Made by a program: the position numbers and the translations under genes
Origin: Streptomyces spongiae
Lineage (GTDB): Bacteria; Actinomycetota; Actinomycetes; Streptomycetales; Streptomycetaceae
Length of the DNA: 60,316 nucleotides
Assembly: GCF_009377185.1 (NCBI RefSeq)
Contig: NZ_VJZC01000011.1
Coordinates: forward strand, 1-60,316
Direction: 5' to 3'
Notes under the pieces: model-generated
What the model was told of the DNA's origin: nothing
Database searches by the model: none
The model's input: only the letters and a program-made list of their open reading frames with translations
Part shown: piece after piece, positions 52,545 through 60,316 of the stretch
How positions within the stretch are numbered: position 1 is the first letter of the stretch
How the letters are laid out: every line of letters begins with the position of its first letter

Positions 52545-52628
52545 GGGAACGAGCCTCGCCCGCCCCGTGCATTACTGACATCCGGCCAACTGGCCTCTGC
52601 GCACGGGGGTTCACCCCACAGGGTTCCC

Positions 52629-53375
52629 CTACTCGGCGGGCTTCTCCCAGACCGAGACGTGCCGGCGGCTCTCGCCGGTGAACGGCTCGCGCCGCCACCC
52701 CTCCCACCGGTCGCGCAGCCGCATCCCGGCGAGTCGCGCCATCAGGTCCAGTTCCGCGGGCCAGACGTACCGGAACGGGAGGGACCAGTACGAGGGTCGC
52801 CCGTCGACGATCGTGATGTGGTGGGAGCTCATCGCCTGAGTGGCTACGTCGTACGTGTCGAATCCCAGGCGGGTGGGGCTGATCGTGAACGGCACGGCGT
52901 TCTGCCCGGGCGGCAGCCTGCGCAGGTCCGGCACGCCCACCTCGACGACGAAGCAGCCGCCGGGCCGGAGGTGGGCGGCCGCGTTGAGGAAGCAGTCCAC
53001 CTGGGCGTCCTGGGTCGTCAGGTTGTTGATCGTGTTGAAGACGAGATACGCGACCGCGAACGTGCCCGGCACGCGTGTCGTGGCGAAGTCGCCGATCGTG
53101 ACGTCGATCGCGTCACCGTCCGGCTTGGCCCGCAGCCGGGACACCATCGCCCGGGACATGTCGATGCCGTGCACCGGAACCCCGCGGTGACTCAGCGGCA
53201 GCGCGATCCGGCCGGTGCCGATGCCCAGTTCGAGTGCCCTTCCGTCGCCGGCGAGCCCGGCGAGCAGGTCCACCGCCGGTTCCACCGCCTCGGGCCGGAA
53301 CATGTCCGCGCACGACTCGTCGTACGTCGCCGCGATGCCTTCTCCGAAGTAGCCGTCATCGTCGAGGTCGGTCAT
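52629..53375 (-). CDS. Class I SAM-dependent methyltransferase
   Basis: A 248-residue methyltransferase. Motif I is ALELGIGTGRIALPL, motif II GIDMSRAMVSRLRAK, and the acidic motif IGDFATTRV; the C-terminal half has a beta-rich substrate cap. The substrate is not predictable; similar proteins are often annotated as generic methyltransferases. It is divergent from the dipeptidase gene at 53640 across a region with a 21-bp tandem repeat. Confidence 0.88.
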   Translation of the reverse strand: MTDLDDDGYFGEGIAATYDESCADMFRPEAVEPAVDLLAGLAGDGRALELGIGTGRIALPLSHRGVPVHGIDMSRAMVSRLRAKPDGDAIDVTIGDFATTRVPGTFAVAYLVFNTINNLTTQDAQVDCFLNAAAHLRPGGCFVVEVGVPDLRRLPPGQNAVPFTISPTRLGFDTYDVATQAMSSHHITIVDGRPSYWSLPFRYVWPAELDLMARLAGMRLRDRWEGWRREPFTGESRRHVSVWEKPAE

Positions 53376-53431
53376 GCCGGGGACCGTAGCGTCCGCGAAG
53401 CGAGTCGCGCACGTCGTTTTCCGGCGACCGG

Positions 53432-53473
53432 AGCGCTATCAAGTCAAGCGTCAGCGCTATCAGGTCAAGCGTC
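53432..53473. repeat. 21-bp tandem repeat in a divergent promoter region
   Basis: Two direct copies of 21 bp (53432-53452 and 53453-53473), each starting AGCGCTATCA and ending GTCAAGCGTC, differ at one base. The period equals two helical turns, and TTGACT (53482-53487) with GATTCT (53505-53510), a possible promoter for the dipeptidase gene, follows at once. The layout fits paired binding of a regulator. Confidence 0.7.
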
Positions 53474-53639
53474 CCGGACTCTTGACTCAGTACCCGCCAG
53501 TAGCGATTCTCGTCACATCGCTTGTGCGAGTCATGACAACGACGTCGCGGGATGGTACCGGCCATTTCGGACGGTCCGGCTCACCACCGCACCACGAGCC
53601 ATCGCACCACGCACCACCCGCCGACCGAGGACGTGACCA

Positions 53640-55712
53640 ATGACCGTGGTTCGCCGACCGCACCCCAGGAGCCCGCACCGCAAACGGCACCTCGCCCTGC
53701 TGTCCCTGCTCCTCGTCGTGCTGTCCATGACGCTGGGCCCGACACCGAGTTCGGCGGCCGGCACCGACTGGTGGACGCCGAGCGCACGGCCCTCGCCGGA
53801 CTCGCAGATCAACGTCACCGGCGAGCCCTTCAAGGGCACGAACTCCGCGGGCGAGGTACGCGGGTTCGTCGACGCGCACAACCACATCATGGCCAACGAG
53901 GCGTTCGGCGGCCGGCTCATCTGCGGCAAGCCGTTCTCCGAAGCGGGCGTCGCGGACGCGCTCAAGGACTGTCCCGAGCACTACCCCGACGGCTCACTCG
54001 CGATCTTCGACTACATCACCAACGGCGGCGACGGCAAGCACGACCCGGTCGGCTGGCCGACGTTCAAGGACTGGCCGGCGTACGACTCGATGACCCACCA
54101 GCAGAACTACTACGCCTGGATCGAGCGCGCCTGGCGCGGCGGACAGCGTGTGCTCGTCAACGACCTCGTCACCAACGGCGTGATCTGCTCGGTCTACCCC
54201 TTCAAGGACCGCAGCTGCGACGAGATGACGTCCATCCGGCTCCAGGCCGAGCTGACGTACGACATGCAGGACTACATCGACAAGATGTACGGCGGCACGG
54301 GCAAGGGCTGGTTCCGGATCGTCACCGACAGCGCGCAGGCCCGCGAGGTCATCAAGCAGGGCAAGCTCGCCGTCATCCTGGGCGTGGAGACCTCCGAGCC
54401 GTTCGGCTGCAAGCAGGTCCTGGACATCGCCCAGTGCGACAAGGAGGACATCGACAAGGGGCTGGACGAGCTGTACGACCTCGGTGTGCGCAGCATGTTC
54501 CTGTGCCACAAGTTCGACAACGCCCTGTGCGGGGTCCGTTTCGACGAGGGCGGACTCGGGACGGCCATCAACGTCGGGCAGTTCCTGTCGACGGGCACCT
54601 TCTGGAAGACGGAGAAGTGCACCGGCCCGCAGCACGACAACCCCATCGGCGGCGCGGCGTCCGAGGCCGAGGAGGACCTGCCGGCGGGCACCGAGGTCCC
54701 GGAGTACGACGAGGACGCACAGTGCAACGTCCGGGGGCTCACCGATCTCGGTGAGTACGCGGTGCGCGGCATGATGAAACGCAACATGATGCTGGAGATC
54801 GACCACATGAGCGTCAAGGCCACCGGCCGGGTGCTCGACATCTTCGAGGCCGAGCAGTACCCGGGTGTCCTGTCCTCGCACAGCTGGATGGACCTGAACT
54901 GGACCGAGCGGGTCTACTCCCTCGGCGGCTTCGTCGCCCAGTACATGCACGGCTCCGAGGAGTTCAGCACCGAGGCGAAGCGCACCAACGCGCTGCGCGA
55001 CAAGTACAACGTGGGCTACGGCTACGGCACCGACATGAACGGCGTCGGCGGCTGGCCCGCGCCCCGCGGCGCGGACACCTCGAACCCCGTGAAGTACCCC
55101 TTCACCAGCGTCGACGGCGGCTCCGTCATCGACAAGCAGACCACGGGCCAGCGGACTTGGAACCTCAACACCGACGGCGCCGCCCACTACGGCCTCGTAC
55201 CGGACTGGATCGAGGACATCCGTCTCGTCGGCGGACAGGACGTCGTGAACGACCTGTTCCGGGGCGCCGAGTCCTACCTCGACACCTGGGGCGCGTCCGA
55301 GAGCCACAAGGCCGGGGTCAACCTCGCCAAGGGCGCGTCCGCGACGGCCAGTTCGTCGGAGTCCAACCCGTTCACCAGCTACGCGCCCGGCCGGGCCGTG
55401 GACGGCGACACCGGCACCCGCTGGGCCAGCGACTGGAGCGACGACCAGTGGCTGCGGATCGACCTCGGGTCCACCCAGACCGTCAGGCGTGTCACGCTCG
55501 ACTGGGAGAGGGCGTACGGGAAGGCGTACCGTGTGGAGCTCTCCACCGACGGCTCGACGTGGAAGACGGCCTGGTCCACGACCTCCGGTGACGGCGGCCT
55601 GGACACGGCCAAGTTCAGCGGTACACCGGCCCGGTACGTACGGGTCCACGGGCTGGACCGCGGCACCGACTGGGGCTACTCGCTGGGCGAGGTGGGCGTG
55701 TACAGCGGCTGA
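53640..55712 (+). CDS. Secreted M19-like dipeptidase with discoidin domain
   Basis: A 690-residue exported protein. Signal peptide about 1-40. The metal-dependent hydrolase domain (65-550) has GFVDAHNHIMANEAFGG, the bridging-type Glu in VILGVETSEPFG, LEIDHMSVKATGRVLD and GVLSSHSWMDLNW, arranged as in membrane dipeptidases and amidohydrolases. A discoidin (F5/8 type C) domain starts near residue 560 (NLAKGASATASSSES). Many cysteines fit an extracellular protein. The substrate is unknown and may be a cell-wall or glycan-linked peptide because of the binding domain. The TetR gene follows 35 bases later and may share the transcript. Confidence 0.8.
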   Translation: MTVVRRPHPRSPHRKRHLALLSLLLVVLSMTLGPTPSSAAGTDWWTPSARPSPDSQINVTGEPFKGTNSAGEVRGFVDAHNHIMANEAFGGRLICGKPFSEAGVADALKDCPEHYPDGSLAIFDYITNGGDGKHDPVGWPTFKDWPAYDSMTHQQNYYAWIERAWRGGQRVLVNDLVTNGVICSVYPFKDRSCDEMTSIRLQAELTYDMQDYIDKMYGGTGKGWFRIVTDSAQAREVIKQGKLAVILGVETSEPFGCKQVLDIAQCDKEDIDKGLDELYDLGVRSMFLCHKFDNALCGVRFDEGGLGTAINVGQFLSTGTFWKTEKCTGPQHDNPIGGAASEAEEDLPAGTEVPEYDEDAQCNVRGLTDLGEYAVRGMMKRNMMLEIDHMSVKATGRVLDIFEAEQYPGVLSSHSWMDLNWTERVYSLGGFVAQYMHGSEEFSTEAKRTNALRDKYNVGYGYGTDMNGVGGWPAPRGADTSNPVKYPFTSVDGGSVIDKQTTGQRTWNLNTDGAAHYGLVPDWIEDIRLVGGQDVVNDLFRGAESYLDTWGASESHKAGVNLAKGASATASSSESNPFTSYAPGRAVDGDTGTRWASDWSDDQWLRIDLGSTQTVRRVTLDWERAYGKAYRVELSTDGSTWKTAWSTTSGDGGLDTAKFSGTPARYVRVHGLDRGTDWGYSLGEVGVYSG

Positions 55713-55747
55713 CGGCGCTCCCAGGACGAAGGACGAAGGACACGCAC

Positions 55748-56344
55748 ATGGCACGGATGCCGTCGGCTCAGCGGCGCCGGCAGCTGACCGAGGCGGCGAT
55801 CAGGGCGATGACCCGGGACGGCGTGGCGAGAACGACGACCCGGTCCATCGCCGCCGAGGCGGACGTGTCCTTGAGCGTCTTCCACTACTGCTTCGACTCC
55901 AAGCAGGCCCTGATCGAGTCGGTGATCACGACCATCACCGACCACTACATCACGGTGGTGAAGGAGGCGATCAGGCCCAGGGCCACGCTCCAGGAGACCG
56001 TCCGGGCGGGGTTCCAGGCGTACTGGGACCACGTGGTGGCCCGTCCCGGCGAGCACATGCTGACGTACGAGCTGACGCAGTACGCCCTGCGCGAGCCGGG
56101 GTTCGAGCATCTCGCCCGCCGGCAGTACGAGCTGTACCACGACACCTACGCCGAGCTCATCGAGCAGCTGCGGAAGGACATGGGGTTCGAGCTCGGCGTC
56201 CCCGTCGCCGTGCTGGCGCGCTATCTGGCCGCGATGACGGACGGGCTGACCCTGAACTTCCTCGTGCTCGGCGACGAGACGTCGGTGGCGGACATGTTGG
56301 ACATGATCACCGAGCACGTCGCCGGGCTCATCGTCACACCGTAG
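55748..56344 (+). CDS. TetR-family regulator
   Basis: A 198-residue TetR regulator. The helix-turn-helix is TTTRSIAAEADVSLSVFHYC followed by FDSKQALIESVI; the ligand domain includes ELTQYALREPGFEHLARRQY. AAGGA lies 8 bases before ATG 55748 within GACGAAG repeats. Its last 11 bases overlap the tail of the convergent cvnD gene. It may control the dipeptidase gene upstream; no clear TetR palindrome was seen there. Confidence 0.9.
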   Translation: MARMPSAQRRRQLTEAAIRAMTRDGVARTTTRSIAAEADVSLSVFHYCFDSKQALIESVITTITDHYITVVKEAIRPRATLQETVRAGFQAYWDHVVARPGEHMLTYELTQYALREPGFEHLARRQYELYHDTYAELIEQLRKDMGFELGVPVAVLARYLAAMTDGLTLNFLVLGDETSVADMLDMITEHVAGLIVTP

Positions 56345-56942
56345 GGGCGGGGCGCCCGCCCGTCCGGGTCGTGGTGGCGATGAGCTCGTCGATCAGGGCG
56401 ATCAGCACGTCCCGGGACGATGCGCGCTCGCGTGCGTCGCAGAGCAGCACCTGGGCGTCCTCGGGCAGCGCGAGGGACTCCCGGATCTCCTCGGGCGTGT
56501 ACGGATGCTCGCCGTAGAAGCCGTTGACGCCGATGACGAACGGGATCTTGCGGCGCTCGAAGAAGTCGATCGCGGCGAAGCTGGACTCCGGTCGGCGCAC
56601 GTCGACGAGGACCACCGCGCCGAGGGCTCCGATGGCGAGGTCGTTCCACATGAACCAGAACCGCTGCTGACCGGGCGTACCGAACAGGTACAGCACGAGG
56701 TCCTGGCTGATGGTGATACGGCCGAAGTCCAGGGCCACCGTGGTGGCCTTCTTCTCCTCGATGCCGTTGAGGTCGTCGATGCCGAGGCCCGCCGCTGTCA
56801 GGGGTTCCTCGGTGCGCAACGGGACGATCTCACTGACCGATCCGACCATGGTCGTCTTGCCGACGCCGAAGCCCCCGGCGATCAGGATCTTGACCGTGTC
56901 GGGTGCCGAGACCTTCTGGACGGTGGCGTCAGAGCCGGTCAA
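56334..56942 (-). CDS. cvnD: Conservon GTP-binding protein CvnD
   Basis: A 202-residue small GTPase-like protein of the conservon type. The P-loop is GGFGVGKTT (23-31), switch region EEKKATTVALDFGRI, and FGTPGQQRFW replaces the DxxG motif. It starts at TTG 56942, with GAGGGAAGG upstream, inside the end of cvnC (14-base overlap). It is thought to pass signals from the sensor CvnA with CvnB and CvnC at the membrane. No cvnE P450 gene follows: the next gene is a convergent tetR that overlaps it by 11 bases. Confidence 0.93.
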   Translation of the reverse strand: MTGSDATVQKVSAPDTVKILIAGGFGVGKTTMVGSVSEIVPLRTEEPLTAAGLGIDDLNGIEEKKATTVALDFGRITISQDLVLYLFGTPGQQRFWFMWNDLAIGALGAVVLVDVRRPESSFAAIDFFERRKIPFVIGVNGFYGEHPYTPEEIRESLALPEDAQVLLCDARERASSRDVLIALIDELIATTTRTGGRPAPTV

Positions 56943-57285
56943 GGCCTTCCCTCACTTTCTGCAGCAGTTCCAGGTCCATGGTGCGCGAGACGGGACGCGG
57001 CGGCTGGACGACGATCCGTTCCGCCTGCAGCAGGTCGCAGAGCATGATGCTGACGACGCTCACCGGGAGGTCGAGTCGGGTGGCGAGCTCCGCCACCACG
57101 ATCGGCTCCGCGCACAGCCGCAGGATCCGTGTGTGCTCGGGCTGCAGCCGGGGCCCGCCGTCGGGCGGCGGGGGCGCGGCGATCACCATCGTGATGAGGG
57201 TGAAGTCGCCTCGGTCCGGCTGGGTCCGGCCGCCGGTCAGGGTGAACGGCCGGACCAGACGGCCGGCCGTATCGCCTCCGTTCAC
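56929..57285 (-). CDS. cvnC: Conservon DUF742 protein CvnC
   Basis: A 118-residue DUF742 protein. It opens LVRPFTLTGGRTQP and has a winged-helix-like body with EHTRILRLCAEPIVVAELAT and SVVSIMLCDLLQAERIVV. The start is GTG 57285, directly after the cvnB stop; a longer reading to 57336 overlaps cvnB and is rejected. It acts in the conservon complex, possibly as an adaptor. Confidence 0.92.
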   Translation of the reverse strand: MNGGDTAGRLVRPFTLTGGRTQPDRGDFTLITMVIAAPPPPDGGPRLQPEHTRILRLCAEPIVVAELATRLDLPVSVVSIMLCDLLQAERIVVQPPRPVSRTMDLELLQKVREGLDRL

Positions 57286-57286
57286 C

Positions 57287-57718
57287 TCACTCGCCGCTGT
57301 CCGCCGCGACGACGACGCCGGCCCGCGGAGCGGCACTGAGGTGCTCGCCGATCTTCTTCACCAGCATGTTCATCTGGTACGCCACCACGCCGACGTCCGC
57401 GCCCTGATTGGTCAGCACCGCGAGGCTGGCGCCGGGGCCGGCGTTGGTGAGGATCAGATAGGAGTTGCCCATCTCGATCAGCAACTGGCGCACCGGTCCG
57501 CCCCGGAAGTCCATGCTGACGCCCTTGCTGAGGCTCATCAGACCGGACGCGGTGGCCGCGAGCCGCTCGGCGTCGTCGCGTACGAACGCCGTGGACTTGC
57601 TGACGACCAGTCCGTCCTCGGAGAGCACGACAGCATGGTTCACCTCGGCGACCCGTTCCACCAGTCCGGTGAGCAGCTGGTCGAGCTGGCTGTGCGTGGC
57701 GGGGATGGGGCGTGTCAT
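57287..57718 (-). CDS. cvnB: Conservon Roadblock/LC7 protein CvnB
   Basis: A 143-residue Roadblock/LC7 protein, with LDQLLTGLVERVAEVNHAVV, SEDGLVVSKSTAF, ERLAATASGLMSLSKGVSMD and IEMGNSYLILTNAG. Such proteins act as partners or GTPase activators for MglA-like GTPases such as CvnD. ATG 57718 has GAAGGA 7 bases upstream; the alternative ATG at 57733 overlaps the cvnA stop. Confidence 0.93.
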   Translation of the reverse strand: MTRPIPATHSQLDQLLTGLVERVAEVNHAVVLSEDGLVVSKSTAFVRDDAERLAATASGLMSLSKGVSMDFRGGPVRQLLIEMGNSYLILTNAGPGASLAVLTNQGADVGVVAYQMNMLVKKIGEHLSAAPRAGVVVAADSGE

Positions 57719-57732
57719 TTCTGTGTCCTTCA

Positions 57733-60228
57733 TCAGCGGTCGGCGGGCGAGGTGGAGGCGATGGGCCCTGAGGCGGAGACCTTCTCGTCGGGGTCCTCGG
57801 ACGCGGTCTCTTCCTTCTGGTCGTACTCGGTCTCCGCACCGTCGTCACGGGCCTGGAGGGTGCCGCGTTGGAAGCCGGCCAGTGAGGAGGCCGCGCGCTC
57901 CGCGGTGAAGTCGTCGAAGTCGAAGGAGTCGTCGTCCTGGTCGGATGGGGTGTCCTCGCGCAGCTCGGCGGCAAGGCTGGTCTGGGGTACGCGGCGGGGC
58001 AGCGGGGTGAGGCCGTCGCGCCGGGGTTTGCCGGGTCCGGAAGTGGGTGTGCGGGGGGTGGGCCGTGCGGTGGCCGCGGCCGGGGTGGCGCCGTTCGTCC
58101 CCGCGTGGGCCGCGGCCGGCTGCGGCTCGCCCGCGCGCTCGTGACTCCGTTCGCCCTCGTCCGTCCGTTCGCCGTCGTCGGGGGTGTCCGCGGAGGGCGG
58201 TTCGTCCACGACCTTCACCAGCGCCTTCACCGGGCCGGTGGGCTGGGCCTCCGCGGTCGCGGAGTCCTCGGTGCCCGTGACGGGCTCGTCGGCGGGCTCA
58301 CTCACCACGATGTCGCGCGGGATCAGCACGATCGCCGTGGTGCCGCCGTACGGCGAGGAGCGCAGCGTGACGGCGATGCCGTGCCGTGTGGCGAGCCGGG
58401 CGATCACGAACATGCCGAGCCGGAGGTCGTCGGCCAGCGCGACCACGTCGAACTGCGGGGCGTCCGCCAACTGTGCGTTGAACGCGGCGTAGTCCTCCTC
58501 CGACATGCCGAGGCCGCGGTCCTCGATCTCCACGGCCAGGCCCTTGGCCACCATCGCGGCCCGCACGTGCACCGGGCTGGGGGCGGGCGAGTAGGCGGTC
58601 GCGTTGTCGATGAGCTCGGCCAGCAGGTGGATGACGTCCGCGACGGCGGGCGGGGCGACCGACACCTCCTCCTCGGTGTGCACCTCCACGCGCTGGTACT
58701 GGGCGACCTCGCCGACGGAGCTGCGCAGGATGTCGATCAGCGCGACCGGGCGGGTCCAGGTACGGCCGGGGCGCTCGCCGCTGATGATGACGAGGTTCTC
58801 CTCGTAGCGGCGCAACTGGCTGGCGGTGGAGTCGAGTTCGTACAGGCCCTGGAGGATGCGCGGGTCCTGGTGCTCGCGTTCCAGCTTGTCGAGCTTGCTG
58901 AGCTGGAGGTTGACCAGGTTCTGGCTCTGCCGGGCGATGCCCAGGATGACCTTCTGGAAGCCGCGCCGGGTGTCGGCGAGTTCCACCGCGGTGTGCACGG
59001 CGGTGCGCTGGGCGGTGTTGAACGCCTGGGCGACCTGGCCGAGTTCGTCCCGGCCGTAGTCGAGCGGCGGGGTGGCGGACTCCACGTCGATCTTCTCACC
59101 GCGGTCGAGGCGCTCGACCACGTCGGGCAGACGTTCCTCCGCCAGGCTGAGCGTGGCCTCCCGCAGGCCGCGCAGGCGCTGGGACAGGGAGCGGGTGATG
59201 CGCCAGGACATCAGGGCGCACACCAGCATGGCGACGAGTCCGCCGGTGCTCAGGACGGCGGCCTTGATGAGGAGCGCGGTCGCCTCGTCACCGCTGCGGT
59301 CGAGCAGGGCGCGGGTCTGGTGCTGGATCAGCTTGGTGTACTCGACCGAGAGGGTGTCGAACCCGCCGGTCCACCGCTTCTGCATGTCGTCGGGCAGGAT
59401 CGTCCTGCGCTGGTCGGCGCTGCCCGTCGCCCGGGCCGTGAGGACCTGGTCCTCCATGGACTCCTGCGCCTGCCACTGCGAGCTCTGGAGGATCTCCTCG
59501 GTCTGGGTCTTCAGGTCGCCGGTCAGGGAGGGAACGATCTGGTCCTCGAGCAGCCACCGCCGGGCGCTGACCAGTTCCGAGAACTTGATGCGTTCCTCGT
59601 CGTCCAGGGACCCGGACGGCCACGCGAGGGTGAGCAGCGCGTCCTCCTGGGAGACCATCTCCCCGGCCTGTTCCAGCGCGACGAGGGGGTCGGCCTGGGA
59701 GGTGAGGTCGCCGTCGTCGACCTGGGAGAGCTCGTGGAAGGCGGTGATCTGGGTCTCGATGATCGAGGTGAACTGGTCCAGTGTCTGCTGCGGGGTGATG
59801 TCGACGGGGTTGTCCACCTGGTCCCGGTAGTACTCCAGGCTGGCCGCCGCACCGATGACGGAGTCCAGCCGGTCGCTGATGCGGGAGGGGGCGTCGTGAA
59901 TCGCGTCCGTCTGGCGGACCAGTTTCTGGATCGCCGCGTCCGTCGCCTTCCGCTGCGCGTCGAGGGCGGACCGGTCACCGCGGGGGTTCGCCAGCCACGC
60001 GGCCGAGAGCCGGCGCTCTCCCTGCAGGGCGAGGGTCGCGTCGGTGCCCATGGCGCCGGTCGACTTGCTCAGCCCGGTCTGCTCGCGCAGCCGCAGCCCC
60101 TCGGAGAACATCTGGATCGTCGTCACGCTCCACATGGCGGCGAGGGTGACGCTGGGGATGAGGGCGAGGAGGATCAGCGAGAGACGTATGGAGCCGAGAC
60201 GGCGCCGGGCACCTGTCCGTGAGGGCAT
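57733..60228 (-). CDS. cvnA: Conservon sensor histidine-kinase-like protein CvnA
   Basis: An 831-residue membrane sensor. Two membrane helices (about 15-36 and 320-345) enclose an extracellular helical NIT-type domain with TDATLALQGERRLSAAWL. A HAMP-like linker follows, then a helical region with ARQSQNLVNLQLSKLDKLE in place of a classic H box, and a HATPase_c domain with N box ELIDNATAYSP and EIEDRGLGMSEED. The last 180 residues are disordered, rich in Pro/Glu/Asp. It begins the conservon; AAGGACGACG precedes ATG 60228. Its signal is unknown. Confidence 0.95.
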   Translation of the reverse strand: MPSRTGARRRLGSIRLSLILLALIPSVTLAAMWSVTTIQMFSEGLRLREQTGLSKSTGAMGTDATLALQGERRLSAAWLANPRGDRSALDAQRKATDAAIQKLVRQTDAIHDAPSRISDRLDSVIGAAASLEYYRDQVDNPVDITPQQTLDQFTSIIETQITAFHELSQVDDGDLTSQADPLVALEQAGEMVSQEDALLTLAWPSGSLDDEERIKFSELVSARRWLLEDQIVPSLTGDLKTQTEEILQSSQWQAQESMEDQVLTARATGSADQRRTILPDDMQKRWTGGFDTLSVEYTKLIQHQTRALLDRSGDEATALLIKAAVLSTGGLVAMLVCALMSWRITRSLSQRLRGLREATLSLAEERLPDVVERLDRGEKIDVESATPPLDYGRDELGQVAQAFNTAQRTAVHTAVELADTRRGFQKVILGIARQSQNLVNLQLSKLDKLEREHQDPRILQGLYELDSTASQLRRYEENLVIISGERPGRTWTRPVALIDILRSSVGEVAQYQRVEVHTEEEVSVAPPAVADVIHLLAELIDNATAYSPAPSPVHVRAAMVAKGLAVEIEDRGLGMSEEDYAAFNAQLADAPQFDVVALADDLRLGMFVIARLATRHGIAVTLRSSPYGGTTAIVLIPRDIVVSEPADEPVTGTEDSATAEAQPTGPVKALVKVVDEPPSADTPDDGERTDEGERSHERAGEPQPAAAHAGTNGATPAAATARPTPRTPTSGPGKPRRDGLTPLPRRVPQTSLAAELREDTPSDQDDDSFDFDDFTAERAASSLAGFQRGTLQARDDGAETEYDQKEETASEDPDEKVSASGPIASTSPADR

Positions 60229-60316
60229 CGTCGTCCTTGGGCGATTGACGTGTTCAGGGTGATCGGGGAGGGGATCGGGAGGAGCGGTCGGAGTGCCGGG
60301 GGCTCAGGGGGACAAG

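Noticed and set aside
56929..57336. cvnC start at 57336
   Set aside because: It would overlap cvnB by about 50 bases; GTG 57285 directly after the cvnB stop matches the family N-terminus.
58105..60222. A 705-codon frame on the plus strand
   Set aside because: It mirrors cvnA; composition is Gly/Val/Leu/Arg-rich and lacks a ribosome-binding site.

Overview
The window is high-GC actinobacterial DNA and looks like a Streptomyces chromosome. It has strong third-position GC bias and many GTG starts and 4-base GTGA/ATGA gene overlaps. It carries a conservon (cvnABCD), a GylR-type IclR regulator, F5/8-type and ricin-type carbohydrate-binding modules on secreted enzymes, and a copy of what looks like the common Streptomyces intergenic hairpin element. 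No rRNA, tRNA, CRISPR array, insertion sequence or phage gene is visible. The content is that of a chromosome arm rich in catabolic and signalling genes.

Left part (1-15.9 kb): a SnoaL-like/quinone-oxidoreductase operon behind a promoter covered by a double TetR-type operator; htpG; a divergent LysR/2,2-dialkylglycine decarboxylase pair (dgdR/dgdA type); a membrane Ser/Thr kinase; a nitrilase followed by a guanidine-III riboswitch and its SMR guanidinium exporter (gdx); a coiled-coil protein with a histone-H1-like tail and a winged helix; DUF4142 and Asp23 proteins; a flavin oxidoreductase; a His-rich protein; and a secreted CAP-domain protein.

Middle part (16-41 kb): an MFS exporter, a C40 peptidase and a DUF350 protein come first. 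Next is a LacI-controlled pair of secreted glycosidases. A complete four-carbon sugar-acid (threonate/erythronate) catabolic cluster follows: two dehydrogenases, a DUF1537 kinase, an aldolase-type decarboxylase, an isomerase, an MFS permease and a GntR regulator. Then come glpK with a GylR-like regulator, an RsbW-like ATPase, and a PQQ module made of a secreted PQQ-type sugar dehydrogenase divergent from pqqABCDE, including the small pqqA gene.

Right part (41-60 kb): a GntR-controlled cluster has a class-V PLP enzyme, a sugar ABC importer (binding protein and two permeases, no ATPase) and a cytoplasmic GH36-like glycosidase. It is followed by a frameshifted lipoprotein gene, a phosphotransferase, a MarR regulator, a secreted tripeptidyl-aminopeptidase-like hydrolase, a methyltransferase, a secreted M19-like dipeptidase with a discoidin domain, a TetR regulator, and the four-gene conservon cvnABCD without a P450 gene.

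The most notable points are the guanidine-III riboswitch, the intact pqqABCDE-plus-dehydrogenase module, the five exact-length 15-bp repeats that give PqqD an EAAAK-like N-terminal helix, similar repeat expansions at two other coupled gene junctions, the dual-entry C4 sugar-acid cluster with a palindromic operator pair, and the H1-like winged-helix protein. All functional calls rest on reading the sequence and remembered family features; no database search was run.
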